From: Alphaproteobacteria bacterium
Lineage (GTDB): Bacteria; Pseudomonadota; Alphaproteobacteria; Rhizobiales; GCA-2746425
Assembly: GCA_024743215.1 (NCBI GenBank)
Contig: JANSWZ010000009.1
Span: forward strand, 62,001 to 126,000
DNA: 64,000 nucleotides
Reading direction: 5' to 3'
Shown: positions 35,640 through 45,677 of the stretch, in pieces
How the letters are laid out: the number at the start of each line of letters is the position of its first letter
Position numbering within the stretch: position 1 is the first letter of the stretch
Position numbers and translations under genes: made by a program
The notes under the pieces: generated by a model
The model's input: only the letters and a program-made list of their open reading frames with translations
What the model was told of the DNA's origin: nothing
Database searches by the model: none

Positions 35640-37631
35640 TTACCAGCCGCCCCCGCCGGAGCTGCCACCGCCGCCGCCGGCGAAGCCGCCGGAACTGCGT
35701 CCGCCGCTGCTGCGCCTGCTGCTTTTGGGCGCAGGAATGGATGACCGCATATCCTGCTCCAATGTGCGCGAGAGCCGTCCAAGATCACGGCCTAAATGGT
35801 TGAAGCCCCGCCCGTGATGCCCGTACCAGTTGGAGGAGCGCATGGAAGCGGCCTCAGCCACAGTGGCGCTTTCCAGCCAGCGATCAAATGCGCTGGACCA
35901 CGGCTTTTCAAGCTCTAGGGCGATGGCGAAAGGCAGCAGGGTTTCAAAATGCTGCGGTGACATTTTGGGCGCACCTTGCAAGTTCAATCGGTCCTGCTCT
36001 GCCAGTTGCAGATAGGTTTTCAGCCCTTCAATCTTGGTTAGCACCTGCTGGCCCAGAGGTGTTGGGGCCTGCATCAGTTTGAAGAACAGCGCATTCACAG
36101 CGACCACCGCACTCAGCACCAGAAGAACCAGCGGATTGTCGATCTGAAATCCGTCAATGATCAACGGCACGACGCTCACTGCGCCCATAAGTATGCCAGC
36201 CAGTGGGATCAGCGAAATTATCAACTGCCACCACCTGCGGCGATGAGCCTGCAAGGACCGAATAACGCGCAGCAAAAACACGCCGACAAATATGAGAAAA
36301 ATAATTGAGGCCATCAGCGGCGGAATGAGATTGACAAGACTGCCTTGTGACAGCACCAGCAGCGCAATGACGCCCAGCACCGACAGGGCGACGCCGACAA
36401 TGCAATAGCCGCGATTGATCCGGAAAAAGACCTGGCCATGCTCGCGCTCAATTGCACCCCGAAATTTGCTCACCATGCTCTTGATGGCCTTGCCCTTGGC
36501 TTTTGAGAATTGCAGGGTTTCACCCTGTTCCAGTCTGGACAGCAAAGCGGCCTCGCCGGTGGCCGGTGTCATGCGATTCTGTGGGGCTTGTGTTTTCGCG
36601 GTGCGCGTGATTGAAGGCGTTTTGTCAAAGCCGGAAATGGTCAGAAAGCCGCCCACGGCCAGATTGACGAGCGAGGAAGAAAGCGCGCGAAACGGATTGC
36701 CTCCGAAACCGCGATTTTGAACATAATTGGCAAGTGCAGGCGAGATGCCATCTGGTGGTGTCCAGTCAGGTACCACCACGCCGCCCGGCGGATCGCGCCC
36801 GACACGCAGCCAAACCGCCATGTAATAAAGGCTCACCAAAAGCAGAATCAGGATAGAGCCGACAATTTCCAGATGGTCGCGCAAATACCACAAGACCAGT
36901 TGTCTGAAATCCGGCTCACGAACGGCCCCTTTTTCAAACTCGGCCCGTACAGTGATAATCTCGCCTGGCGGAAGCACGTCCTGCCGCGCATAAAATGCGA
37001 TGTTTTTATCCTCTGACAGATAGTGGTTTGACTGGCTGTTCTCATCGCCAAAGGCACCAGCGTAAAAGTCTGCCGAGATCAATTTCCTTCTTTTGCGCAC
37101 ACGAATAGATGCTGTGACGCTATCAATGGGGAGGTTTTCAAAGTCACCGGCGACGTTCCAGATCAGGAAATCCATGTCCGCGCCAAACTGTACCTGCCGG
37201 TCTACCCTGTAGCGAATTGAATACACATGTTCGCCAATGGGAAGAAGCACATTCTCATCACCGATGATCAGGCGCACATTGCCCGGAAAATACTCAACTC
37301 TGAATTTTTCCGGCACGCCATTGCGCGTAACTTCGCGAAATTTGTACGAGATCTTTTGCAGACTGCCATCCGCTTCCTCCCGGACGGTGCTGAAGTCGCG
37401 ATAAATTCCGCGCCTGATCTGCTTGCGCTCCGCGCGCACGGTGATGTTGTCGCGAACACTGAGCCGACCACCTTTCGGAATAGAAATTTTGGTGTCGAAG
37501 GATACAACGCTTTCTCTTGCCTGCACCTGCTGTGGCAGGGCAAGAAGTGAGACAATCAGCAAAAGCGCGTAGGTACCAGGCAGCAGGGTGCGAGCAATCG
37601 CAGCAAAACCGGTTGTTATGAGGCGCGTCAC
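35640..37631 (-). CDS. DUF2207-domain membrane protein
   Basis: About 664 residues from the GTG at 37631, eight bases after the lemA stop. This start gives a clean signal peptide (ALLLIVSLLALPQQVQA); an ATG start at 37676 or 37724 would overlap lemA. The extracytoplasmic DUF2207 domain (about 45-250: VVSFDTKISIPKGGRLSV, RGIYRDFSTV) is followed by membrane helices near 265, 420, 450, 500 and 525, and a serine- and glycine-rich tail. Proteins of this type travel with LemA across bacteria, and the coupled order here agrees. The function is poorly known and probably concerns the envelope. Confidence 0.82.
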   Translation of the reverse strand: MTRLITTGFAAIARTLLPGTYALLLIVSLLALPQQVQARESVVSFDTKISIPKGGRLSVRDNITVRAERKQIRRGIYRDFSTVREEADGSLQKISYKFREVTRNGVPEKFRVEYFPGNVRLIIGDENVLLPIGEHVYSIRYRVDRQVQFGADMDFLIWNVAGDFENLPIDSVTASIRVRKRRKLISADFYAGAFGDENSQSNHYLSEDKNIAFYARQDVLPPGEIITVRAEFEKGAVREPDFRQLVLWYLRDHLEIVGSILILLLVSLYYMAVWLRVGRDPPGGVVVPDWTPPDGISPALANYVQNRGFGGNPFRALSSSLVNLAVGGFLTISGFDKTPSITRTAKTQAPQNRMTPATGEAALLSRLEQGETLQFSKAKGKAIKSMVSKFRGAIEREHGQVFFRINRGYCIVGVALSVLGVIALLVLSQGSLVNLIPPLMASIIFLIFVGVFLLRVIRSLQAHRRRWWQLIISLIPLAGILMGAVSVVPLIIDGFQIDNPLVLLVLSAVVAVNALFFKLMQAPTPLGQQVLTKIEGLKTYLQLAEQDRLNLQGAPKMSPQHFETLLPFAIALELEKPWSSAFDRWLESATVAEAASMRSSNWYGHHGRGFNHLGRDLGRLSRTLEQDMRSSIPAPKSSRRSSGGRSSGGFAGGGGGSSGGGGW

Positions 37632-37638
37632 CCTGTGC

Positions 37639-38193
37639 TCAGAACTTGACGTCTGGCACGGCTCTGTCTGAGGCATTTTCAATTTCAAAATAATCCATCT
37701 GGGAGAAGCCGAAATTGTTGGCAATCAGATTGGATGGAAAGCTCTCCACTTTCACATTCAAAGCACGGGCTGCCCCATTGTAATAGCGCCGTGACATCTG
37801 GATTTCACCTTCAATTTCACTCAGTTGTTTTTGCAAATCCTGAAAATTTTCATTGGCTTTCAATTCCGGATAGGCTTCGGCAACAGCCATCAATTTGACC
37901 AGTGCATCGCCAAGCATGCTTTCGCTCTGGGCGCGTCCCGCCACATCATCATCAGCCACGGCACCCGCATTTGCACGCAATTCAGTGACCCAGGAAAAGG
38001 TCTCCATTTCATGGGTCGCGTAGCCCTTGACTGTTTCGACCAGATTGGGGATCAGATTGGCCCGACGCTTGAGCTGTACATCAATACCGCTCCAGGCTTC
38101 CTTGGCCATTTGGCGGGCCTTGACCAGACCATTATAGGCGAAGATCAGATAAACGCCGATTACAATAATCAGTGCAATCACAATCAGTTCCAT
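37639..38193 (-). CDS. lemA: LemA family protein
   Basis: 184 residues: one N-terminal membrane helix (IVIALIIVIGVYLIFAYNGL) and a long helical domain with the family features VKARQMAKEAWSGIDVQLKR, RANLIPNLVETVKGYA, and LQKQLSEIEGEIQMSRRYYN. LemA proteins are anchored with the helical domain outside the membrane; their role is unclear. First gene of a two-gene operon with the DUF2207 protein. A GGAGAAT ribosome-binding sequence precedes the ATG. Confidence 0.93.
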   Translation of the reverse strand: MELIVIALIIVIGVYLIFAYNGLVKARQMAKEAWSGIDVQLKRRANLIPNLVETVKGYATHEMETFSWVTELRANAGAVADDDVAGRAQSESMLGDALVKLMAVAEAYPELKANENFQDLQKQLSEIEGEIQMSRRYYNGAARALNVKVESFPSNLIANNFGFSQMDYFEIENASDRAVPDVKF

Positions 38194-38404
38194 GATATTC
38201 TCCTATCGGTCGGCGCTCGACTGCCGATGTGAAACCCAGACTTTCGCAATGGGCTTTGAAAACAGCTCATTGCGGCTTGTCCCTACAACGAGTATTTGCA
38301 AGGAAAGGGCTTTAAAACCGTTTTGCGCCCAGCTTGTACTTGCTGGCCAGTGCAATCGCTATATATTGCCGTTCTTAAAGCGTGTTTAACTGAAAGACAA
38401 TTAC

Positions 38405-39682
38405 ATGCATCTTCTGCCAGGACTGAATGACCGGCTCTCATTGCGGGCAGCAGGCGGTATTCTGATCGCTTGCCTCATCACAAGTCTTCCTATGAGCGCC
38501 AGTGCCCAGGGTGGCCCTGCGGGCGTGGTCGTGGAAACCATCGAGACGCGTTCCTTTACGGAAACAGCACCTGTTTTGGGCGAGTTCGTGGCGCCAACCA
38601 GCAGCGTGGTTGCCAGCCGCATTCCAGGCCTCATTGTCGAGGTCTCGGTTCAGGTGGGCGACCGTGTCAATGAAGGTGATCCGCTGGTTCGGCTGGACAC
38701 AGAGCTTCTGGGCATTGAATTGGGGGCGGCAGAAGCTGCGCGCAATGAAGCCTCAGCCGGTTTGACCGTCGCCGAGGCCGATCTGGCTCTGGCGCAGCAG
38801 GCGTTTGAGCGCATAGAGCGTCTTAAAACATCACCCGCCTTCTCGCAGGGGCAATTTAATGATCTGGGACAGCAATTGCAGCGGGCTCAGGGGCAGATCG
38901 CGCAGGCACAAGCGCGTATCAAAAGCGCCGATGTGAGCATCGCGCGCAGCCGCTACAATCTGGCAAATGCGGAAATAACGGCGCCGTTTTCCGGCACGAT
39001 TCTGGAACGTCAGGCGCAGCCGGGTGAATACATTACCACCGGTAGCGCAGTGGCAACCCTTCTGGATGGCGCACATCTGGAGATTGTTGCCGATGTGCCG
39101 GCTGCCTATGTTGCAGGACTGGCACAAGGGCGCCAAGTCAATGTCAGATTGGCCGGTGGCAGCGAATACCAGGCCCAGGTTCGTGCCGTTCTGCCACGGG
39201 AGACCGTGTCCACCCGCACCCGGCCTGTGCGGTTGATCGCACCCTTTGCCGCAACTGACGCCGCCGATGGCGGCGCACCCTTTGCGGAAGGACAGTCTGT
39301 CACGGTTCTTGTGCCTGTTTCGGAAGAAAAGTCGGTGCTCACAGTCCCCAAGGATGCTTTGGTGCAGGCGCGGGGCGGCTGGATTGTTTACATAGCGGAA
39401 GAGGGCAAAGCGCAACCACGCCCTGTGCAGATTGGTGCGGCCGTCGCTGACCGTTTTGAAGTGCTGAGCGGCCTTCAGGAAGGTCAGCAGGTTGTCGTGC
39501 GCGGCAATGAAAGGCTGCGTCCCGGACAAGATATCATGACCGGACCACCCGGTGGTGCCCCTGGTGGTGGTGCCCCCGGTGGAGCTGCACCGGATGCCAC
39601 AAAGGCACCCGATGGGGCCGCGCCCAAAGCAGCGCAGTCAGAAGCCGGCGACACATCCTCCAATGAGAAAAGTGGCGGATAG
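38405..39682 (+). CDS. RND efflux periplasmic adaptor (HlyD/MFP family)
   Basis: 425 residues with a signal peptide (ILIACLITSLPMSASAQG). Family order: lipoyl half (IPGLIVEVSVQVGDRVNEGD), a coiled-coil hairpin (about 95-185, EAARNEASAGLTVAEADLAL and the matching Gln-rich return), the second lipoyl half (ITAPFSGTILERQAQPGEYI), a beta-barrel and a membrane-proximal domain. The tail is a low-complexity Gly/Pro/Ala stretch unlike most adaptors. It bridges the inner-membrane pump encoded three bases downstream to an outer-membrane channel, which is not in this window. Confidence 0.92.
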   Translation: MHLLPGLNDRLSLRAAGGILIACLITSLPMSASAQGGPAGVVVETIETRSFTETAPVLGEFVAPTSSVVASRIPGLIVEVSVQVGDRVNEGDPLVRLDTELLGIELGAAEAARNEASAGLTVAEADLALAQQAFERIERLKTSPAFSQGQFNDLGQQLQRAQGQIAQAQARIKSADVSIARSRYNLANAEITAPFSGTILERQAQPGEYITTGSAVATLLDGAHLEIVADVPAAYVAGLAQGRQVNVRLAGGSEYQAQVRAVLPRETVSTRTRPVRLIAPFAATDAADGGAPFAEGQSVTVLVPVSEEKSVLTVPKDALVQARGGWIVYIAEEGKAQPRPVQIGAAVADRFEVLSGLQEGQQVVVRGNERLRPGQDIMTGPPGGAPGGGAPGGAAPDATKAPDGAAPKAAQSEAGDTSSNEKSGG

Positions 39683-39685
39683 CTC

Positions 39686-42600
39686 ATGAACATCATCAAA
39701 TATGCCATTGAACGCCCGATTGCTGTTATCGCAGCGGTGCTGATGGCTGTGCTGTTCGGTCTGGTGGCATTGAGCACCATTCCCATCCAGCTTGCACCGG
39801 ATGTGCGCAAGCCCATCATCATCATCGGCACTGACTGGGGTGGTGCTGCGCCTGCTGAAGTCGAGCGCGAGATTGTCAATCCGCAGGAAGACGTTTTGCG
39901 TGGCCTTGACGGTCTGGAGACCATGCTGTCCCGGTCCCAGACAGGGCGCGCCGAAGTCACCCTGGAATTTGCCATCGGCACCAATATGGACCGCGCCTTG
40001 TTGCTGGTCTCAAACCGGCTGGACCGGGTTGATTCCTATCCCGATGAAGCAGGCCAGCCAACGCTGAATACCTCTGGCGCGGAAGACAGTCCCATTGCCT
40101 GGTTCATTCTGACCCGGGCAGAGGGCAATACGCGCGAAATCGCTGAATATGGCGATTTCATTGAAGATGTCGTCAAAGAGCAATTGGAACGCGTTGAAGG
40201 TGTTGCCAATGTCAATGTCTTTGGTGGCGTCTCCCGCGAGTTGCAGGTTGTCATCAATCCGGAACGGCTGGCGCGCTTTCGCCTAACCATCCCGCAGGTC
40301 ATTGCAAAAATGCGGTCGGAAAACATCTCGGTTTCCGCGGGCGATGTTGAAGAAGGCAAGCGCCGCTATATTGTGCGCGCGCAAGGTGAGTTGAACACGC
40401 TGGAATCTGTCAATGCGGTGGTTCTGCGCAGCGAAACAGATCTGGGCACAGAGCGTCTGGGCCGCGTGCTGGTCAGCGATGTTGCCACCGTCAGGTTCGA
40501 CTATAAGGAGCCCGGCGCACGTATCCGCTACAAGGGCCAGCCTGCCATTGCCATCAATGCGGTCCGGGACGCCGGGGCGAATGTCATTGAAACCATGGAG
40601 GGCGTGCGGCAAACGCTGCTGTCGCTTGAGGAACGTGACATTCAGCCTGCAGGCCTTGAACTCAATCAGGTCTATGATGAAACGCTTTACATTAACAGCG
40701 CCATTGATCTGGTGACACAGAACATCTGGGTGGGCGGCATTCTGGCGGCCTTCATCCTGATGCTGTTTTTGCGCTCACCACGCGCAACTCTGGTTATTTC
40801 TCTGGCCATTCCGGTGTCCGTTGTCGCCTCCTTTGTGGCAATGGCCGCCATGGGCCGAACGCTGAACGTCATCTCGCTGGCTGGCATTGCCTTTGCTGTC
40901 GGCATGGTGGTGGATGCGGCAATTGTGGTGTTGGAAAACATTTTTCGGTTCCGGCAGATGGGCTATTCATCCCGGCAGGCAGCCTATGAGGGCGCACGGC
41001 AGGTTTGGGGGGCCATTCTGGTGTCAGCCCTGACCACTGTCATGGTGTTCATTCCCATTCTCGTCATGGAACTGGAAGCAGGGCAATTGTTCCGCGACAT
41101 TGCGGTCGCGATATCGGTCTCTGTGGTGCTGTCACTGATTGTGGCGGTGACCGTCATTCCGGCTTTGTCCAGTCGTCTTCTGGGCAGTAAAGGCAAGCTG
41201 GAGCCAATCCGCCTGCCAATCATTGATCATCTGGCGGGGTTCTTCTCCAGAGGCATCATGGCCTATGTGAAAGTCACGATTGCCAGCCGTATTCTTGGCC
41301 TTGTCATGGTCGCACTGATTGGTGGCAGCGCGATTTCTGCGGCCTGGTATTATCTGCCGGAGCTGGAATATCTGCCCGAGGGCAATCGCAATTTGATCTT
41401 TGGAATTGTCATTCCACCGCCCGGTTACAATCTGGAAACCACGACCAGCATCGCCAAGCGCATCGAAGATGTTGCAGAACCGATATGGAACAAGGATCTG
41501 GATGATCTTAAAGGGCCGCCAGCCATTGAGAGCTTCTTTTTTGTGGCAACACCCAGCAATTCCTTTGTCGGGGCCGATGCCAAGGACGGAACGCGCGTGG
41601 GCGAACTGATCCCGGTTCTGTCGCGACCCATCTTCTCCGAGCCCGGCACATTCGGCTTCATCACCCAGCCGTCCTTGTTTGGTCGCGGCATTGGTGGCGG
41701 GCGTGCCATCGAACTGAATGTCTCGGGACCTGATCTTGAAGATATTCTGGGCGTTGCACAGCAGGCCGCTGGCATCATTGCCGGCCGATTACCGCGCTCC
41801 GAGGGGCACCAGTTCCGCCCCATACCGGGACTGGAATTGGGTGCGCCGGAAGTGCGGCTGACACCGGACCGCCTGAGGCTGGCCGATGCGGGCGTTGGTG
41901 CTGCCAATCTGGCAACCACTGTGGATGCCTATAATGACGGCGTACGCATTGCCGAAATTACGGTTGGCGGGCAACGAATTGACCTGACCCTGAAGGGCGA
42001 TGACAGCAATTCTGCCGTTCAGCGAACGCAGGATATTGGTGCTTTTCCCGTTGTGACACAATCCGGGCAGATTGTGCCGGTTGAGGCGCTTGCCAGCGTC
42101 ACAGTGACGGCGGGCCCAACCGAAATCCGGCATCGTGAACGGCTCAGAACCGTCACGCTGGAAGTGCGCCCCTCCAACGAACTACCGTTGGAAACAGCGT
42201 TGAATATACTGGAAACCGACGTGGTTGCCGTGCTCGAACAGGGTGGTCTGCCGCCCGGTGTGCGCTTCACCCTGTCGGGAACGGCGGATCAGTTGACGCA
42301 AACCTGGAACGCGATCTCCATCAATCTGGTGATTGCGCTGCTGATTGTTTTCCTGGTCATGGCTGTGCTGTTTGAAAGCTTCATTCTGCCAATGGTCATC
42401 ATGATTTCCGTGCCGGTGGCAGCAGCAGGCGGGGTTGGCGGACTGGCCGCATTGAACCTCATCCAGACCCAGCCGCTGGATATGCTGACCTTGCTGGGGT
42501 TTGTCATTCTGGTGGGGATTGTGGTCAACAATGCCATTCTCATCGTGCACCAATCGCTGCATCATTTGCGGGAAGATGGCATGGCGCCGAAAGCGGCGAT

Positions 42601-42880
42601 TACTGAGGCCACCAGAAACCGTATCCGCCCGATTTTCATGAGCACACTGACCAGCGTTTTTGGCATGTTGCCGCTGGTGCTGTTCCCGGGCGAAGGTTCA
42701 GAACTCTATCGCGGCCTTGGCTCTGTCGTCGTCGGTGGTTTGGCAACGTCTGCATTGTTGACACTCCTGACCGTGCCACCTTTGCTGGGCATTGTTTTGC
42801 GCAGCGTGCCTGCCGTTGCTGACGAAACTCCGCCTTTGAAAATCGATGGCGACGGGAACGCTCCGCAGCCAGCGGAGTGA
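39686..42880 (+). CDS. RND efflux inner-membrane pump (AcrB/HAE1 family)
   Basis: 1064 residues with twelve membrane helices and two large periplasmic domains. In helix 4 the proton-relay region reads GMVVDAAIVVLEN: the first aspartate of the AcrB D407-D408 pair is kept and the second is alanine. Helix 10 reads GIVVNNAILIV, with asparagine at the AcrB lysine 940 position. Such variants occur in non-AcrB branches of the family. It should export lipophilic or toxic compounds with the upstream adaptor. No TetR or MarR regulator is adjacent. Confidence 0.94.
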   Translation: MNIIKYAIERPIAVIAAVLMAVLFGLVALSTIPIQLAPDVRKPIIIIGTDWGGAAPAEVEREIVNPQEDVLRGLDGLETMLSRSQTGRAEVTLEFAIGTNMDRALLLVSNRLDRVDSYPDEAGQPTLNTSGAEDSPIAWFILTRAEGNTREIAEYGDFIEDVVKEQLERVEGVANVNVFGGVSRELQVVINPERLARFRLTIPQVIAKMRSENISVSAGDVEEGKRRYIVRAQGELNTLESVNAVVLRSETDLGTERLGRVLVSDVATVRFDYKEPGARIRYKGQPAIAINAVRDAGANVIETMEGVRQTLLSLEERDIQPAGLELNQVYDETLYINSAIDLVTQNIWVGGILAAFILMLFLRSPRATLVISLAIPVSVVASFVAMAAMGRTLNVISLAGIAFAVGMVVDAAIVVLENIFRFRQMGYSSRQAAYEGARQVWGAILVSALTTVMVFIPILVMELEAGQLFRDIAVAISVSVVLSLIVAVTVIPALSSRLLGSKGKLEPIRLPIIDHLAGFFSRGIMAYVKVTIASRILGLVMVALIGGSAISAAWYYLPELEYLPEGNRNLIFGIVIPPPGYNLETTTSIAKRIEDVAEPIWNKDLDDLKGPPAIESFFFVATPSNSFVGADAKDGTRVGELIPVLSRPIFSEPGTFGFITQPSLFGRGIGGGRAIELNVSGPDLEDILGVAQQAAGIIAGRLPRSEGHQFRPIPGLELGAPEVRLTPDRLRLADAGVGAANLATTVDAYNDGVRIAEITVGGQRIDLTLKGDDSNSAVQRTQDIGAFPVVTQSGQIVPVEALASVTVTAGPTEIRHRERLRTVTLEVRPSNELPLETALNILETDVVAVLEQGGLPPGVRFTLSGTADQLTQTWNAISINLVIALLIVFLVMAVLFESFILPMVIMISVPVAAAGGVGGLAALNLIQTQPLDMLTLLGFVILVGIVVNNAILIVHQSLHHLREDGMAPKAAITEATRNRIRPIFMSTLTSVFGMLPLVLFPGEGSELYRGLGSVVVGGLATSALLTLLTVPPLLGIVLRSVPAVADETPPLKIDGDGNAPQPAE

Positions 42881-42890
42881 TTGTTTGCTT
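42861..42890 (+). terminator. Candidate terminator at end of RND operon
   Basis: CTCCGC (42861-42866) pairs with GCGGAG (42872-42877) around AGCCA; the hairpin overlaps the pump's last codons and is followed by TGATTGTTTGCTTT. It is short and starts inside the coding sequence, so confidence is modest. Confidence 0.4.
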
Positions 42891-43121
42891 TGTTGGTGCA
42901 ATGGGCGGAGAGCGGACATCTGAAGACATTTTGGATTTCATCTCAGACTCCTCGGAAGCTGACATTCGAATAATTTGCTACATGAAAGTCCGGAGAATAG
43001 ACAAGGTTCAAATCTGCTGTCCAAAACTTGTCTGTTCATCATTTCAGGGGCCCGTATATTGGACGGTGGGCTTCAAAGCGTACCGCGCAATAGATGAGTT
43101 TGTTGAGTGACAGAGGATAAA

Positions 43122-45392
43122 ATGCCTAAAAAAGCTGATGGCACTGGCCAATTTATTGTACCCGATACTGACAGGGCGATTTCAGATCCAGAAGATGACC
43201 AATATGGCTTTGTCGAGCTAGCGCAAAAGCTTGCTCCATCCGTCATTGCTGCAACACAGACTGATGGAATGGTTATCGGTGTTGAGGGAAAATGGGGATC
43301 AGGAAAAACTTCGCTGCTCAATTTTCTCCATTCAGAGCTGAATGATCAGGGTGATCAAAAGGACATTCATGTCATCAGCATCGCACCTTGGCTTCAAGGA
43401 GATGAAAATGATCTAGCGGTACTGTTGCTATCGCAAATTTCCGCCGCGCTTGAATCTGAAGTGCAGGATAGTAAAAACAAAAACGCCCCCGACAAAACTA
43501 AGTTCAAGGAAAATGCAAAGCTTTTCAAATCCTATGCTGTAAAGGTTGGGCGGGGCGTTTCTCCACTCCTGAAAATCGCGGGGCATATCGTTCCGGGAGT
43601 TGGAGTTGCAGGAAGTGTTGCTGAAGGTGCAACGAATTATCTTGCGGAATGGGGATCTGATGAGACGACAACGGAGCTCAAAGGAAGAATTGTCGAGCGC
43701 TTAAACCAAAGTAAATTCCGCTTTGTGGTCCTTATGGATGATCTAGACCGCCTAGAACCGGCGCAAACCGTTGAGGTCATTCGCTTGGTTCGCTCGGTCG
43801 CGGATTTTCCAAAGGTGGCCTATTGCCTTTGTTATGATCGTGATGTTCTGACGCACGCCTTGGAACAAGGGCTGGGTGTGAAAGATGGCGATTTATATTT
43901 GCAAAAGATGGTCCAGCTATCTTTTGCCATTCCCTTGCCTGAACCTTTTGATTTGCGCGGAAGGCTCAAGGAAAAACTTCTGGGATTCTATGAATTGTTA
44001 CATGCAAGGGAAGCAAGCGGAGAGCTTAAATCCAAACTTCTCGATGTGATTGACAGGGAAGGCGGCATGATGGAAGTGCCACGTGATGTAGCGCTTGCAT
44101 TCAATGCGATCAAGTTTGCTTACCCATCGATAAAAGAAGATTGCTATTTTCCCGATGTGTGCTGGATTCAGCTCATTAAAATTAAACGGCCCAAGCTCTA
44201 TCGCTGGATAGAAAAGTACTTAGCGACTCGGACAGTGTTGGTTACAAGCACGGCAAGACTGAATAGAGAAAGCCGCAGGCAGACGGGGCAAGAACTTAAA
44301 AAGCTACTTCCTGCTGAAGATCTTGAGGCAACAGAATCGATCTATCGTGTGGGACAGTTTGTTTCCGGATTGGAGCATTACGCAAAAAATCATTACAATA
44401 ATAGCGACAAGGATGCTGGTGAAGAGGTTCATGTTTTCCAATCGTCACTGGGTAACAGCATTACCGAGATGATGGCCCTGAAACGGATTGGAAGCCCACT
44501 TCACTCGCGAATATATTTTGCCTTTGCTATCCCCAAAACTGTAATGCCGGATGCGAAGTTTGACGAACTTCGAAATGCCGCCGCCAAGGATGTCCCGAAG
44601 CTTACCAACATGTTGTCAAAACTAGCGGGAGATTGGCGGCCTGTAGGTGGAACATGGTTTTCTCATGTAATGGATAGACTCGACGGCGGGCTTTTTAATG
44701 AGATGGAGATCACAGAGCTCAAAGGGTGGGCCATAGCGATTTCAGATAGTATGGACCGTGTGATTGAAGAAGATAATGAGCGTCCAGGACTCATGTTAGA
44801 TACAGCTACAGAGACGCAATTTCGTGTCCAGCGCTTGCTCAGGCTTATCCGGGAGAATGATGCCGATGTCGCTCACGGTCTCATTATCTCGATTTTTAAT
44901 CAATCTCCTTCAATGAACTGGCTTGTGAGTGATTTATTTCGACAGGAGCTATTCGATCATGGCATTGTTGGTGACCGAGAAAGGCCAAATGATAGAGCTT
45001 TGACCGCCGAAGAGGTTGCCAAGATAAAGACAATTCTGAAAACGCGTTTAAAGAATGAATCCGTGCGCGCCGCTATTGGCAATTATTCGAACCTTGCTGG
45101 TTTTCTATACGGATGGCGCGATTTGGCAGGTATACGCTCTCCAAAAACCTGGGTTAAAAAATATACGAAAGAGGATAGGAATTTTCTCAGATTCCTTAGT
45201 GGCATGAAAAGTTGGGTCACGTCAGACAAGACTTACTATCCTCTGAAAAAGGATAATGTGGAGAGATTTCTGGATTGGGATCTCGTCACACAAAGAGTAG
45301 ATGAACTGGCTGATAACACTGATGATCAGATCGCTTCGCTTGCAGGAGATATCCAAGAAGCTATCGTATTGTCTGAAAATGTGCGTTGGTGA
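43122..45392 (+). CDS. KAP-family P-loop NTPase
   Basis: About 756 residues from the ATG at 43122 (AGAGGA at 43112-43117; a GTG at 43107 is less likely). Walker A is GKWGSGKT at residues 56-63, and the Walker B-like segment VVLMDDLDRLEP is near 205. Between them lies a hydrophobic, glycine-rich insert (SPLLKIAGHIVPGVGVAGSV), the membrane-associated insertion typical of KAP proteins. The rest is helical and not recognised. KAP NTPases act in phage exclusion and in Qat-type defence. No qatBCD-like partner is adjacent, and the region is AT-rich, so a stand-alone defence or accessory role is plausible but unproven. Confidence 0.82.
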   Translation: MPKKADGTGQFIVPDTDRAISDPEDDQYGFVELAQKLAPSVIAATQTDGMVIGVEGKWGSGKTSLLNFLHSELNDQGDQKDIHVISIAPWLQGDENDLAVLLLSQISAALESEVQDSKNKNAPDKTKFKENAKLFKSYAVKVGRGVSPLLKIAGHIVPGVGVAGSVAEGATNYLAEWGSDETTTELKGRIVERLNQSKFRFVVLMDDLDRLEPAQTVEVIRLVRSVADFPKVAYCLCYDRDVLTHALEQGLGVKDGDLYLQKMVQLSFAIPLPEPFDLRGRLKEKLLGFYELLHAREASGELKSKLLDVIDREGGMMEVPRDVALAFNAIKFAYPSIKEDCYFPDVCWIQLIKIKRPKLYRWIEKYLATRTVLVTSTARLNRESRRQTGQELKKLLPAEDLEATESIYRVGQFVSGLEHYAKNHYNNSDKDAGEEVHVFQSSLGNSITEMMALKRIGSPLHSRIYFAFAIPKTVMPDAKFDELRNAAAKDVPKLTNMLSKLAGDWRPVGGTWFSHVMDRLDGGLFNEMEITELKGWAIAISDSMDRVIEEDNERPGLMLDTATETQFRVQRLLRLIRENDADVAHGLIISIFNQSPSMNWLVSDLFRQELFDHGIVGDRERPNDRALTAEEVAKIKTILKTRLKNESVRAAIGNYSNLAGFLYGWRDLAGIRSPKTWVKKYTKEDRNFLRFLSGMKSWVTSDKTYYPLKKDNVERFLDWDLVTQRVDELADNTDDQIASLAGDIQEAIVLSENVRW

Positions 45393-45677
45393 AATAGGTT
45401 CAGATGGATGCATTGAAGCCTAGTGGATCGATATCAGGAAATCAGCGTGTCTTCGGAGGCAATAATGGTTCCATATACATATAGTCCAGAAGAAGTATAA
45501 GCGGCCTCAGTTTTTTCAGTTTGCAAACTATGGTGCATTCATTTGCATCGATTAGCCCGCATTTCAAACCTCAGTCGAATGGTTCATGTGAGTGGCAGCT
45601 TTCGGGGAGTCCGGCTTTCTATCCTAGTAATTCGTTAATGACTGGCTTGGGCCGCGTGTGTACGCTAAGTGTGCATC

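Noticed and set aside
42877-43110. 77-codon frame between the RND pump and the KAP gene
   Set aside because: Starts inside the pump stop region, has no ribosome-binding site or family pattern; most likely chance.
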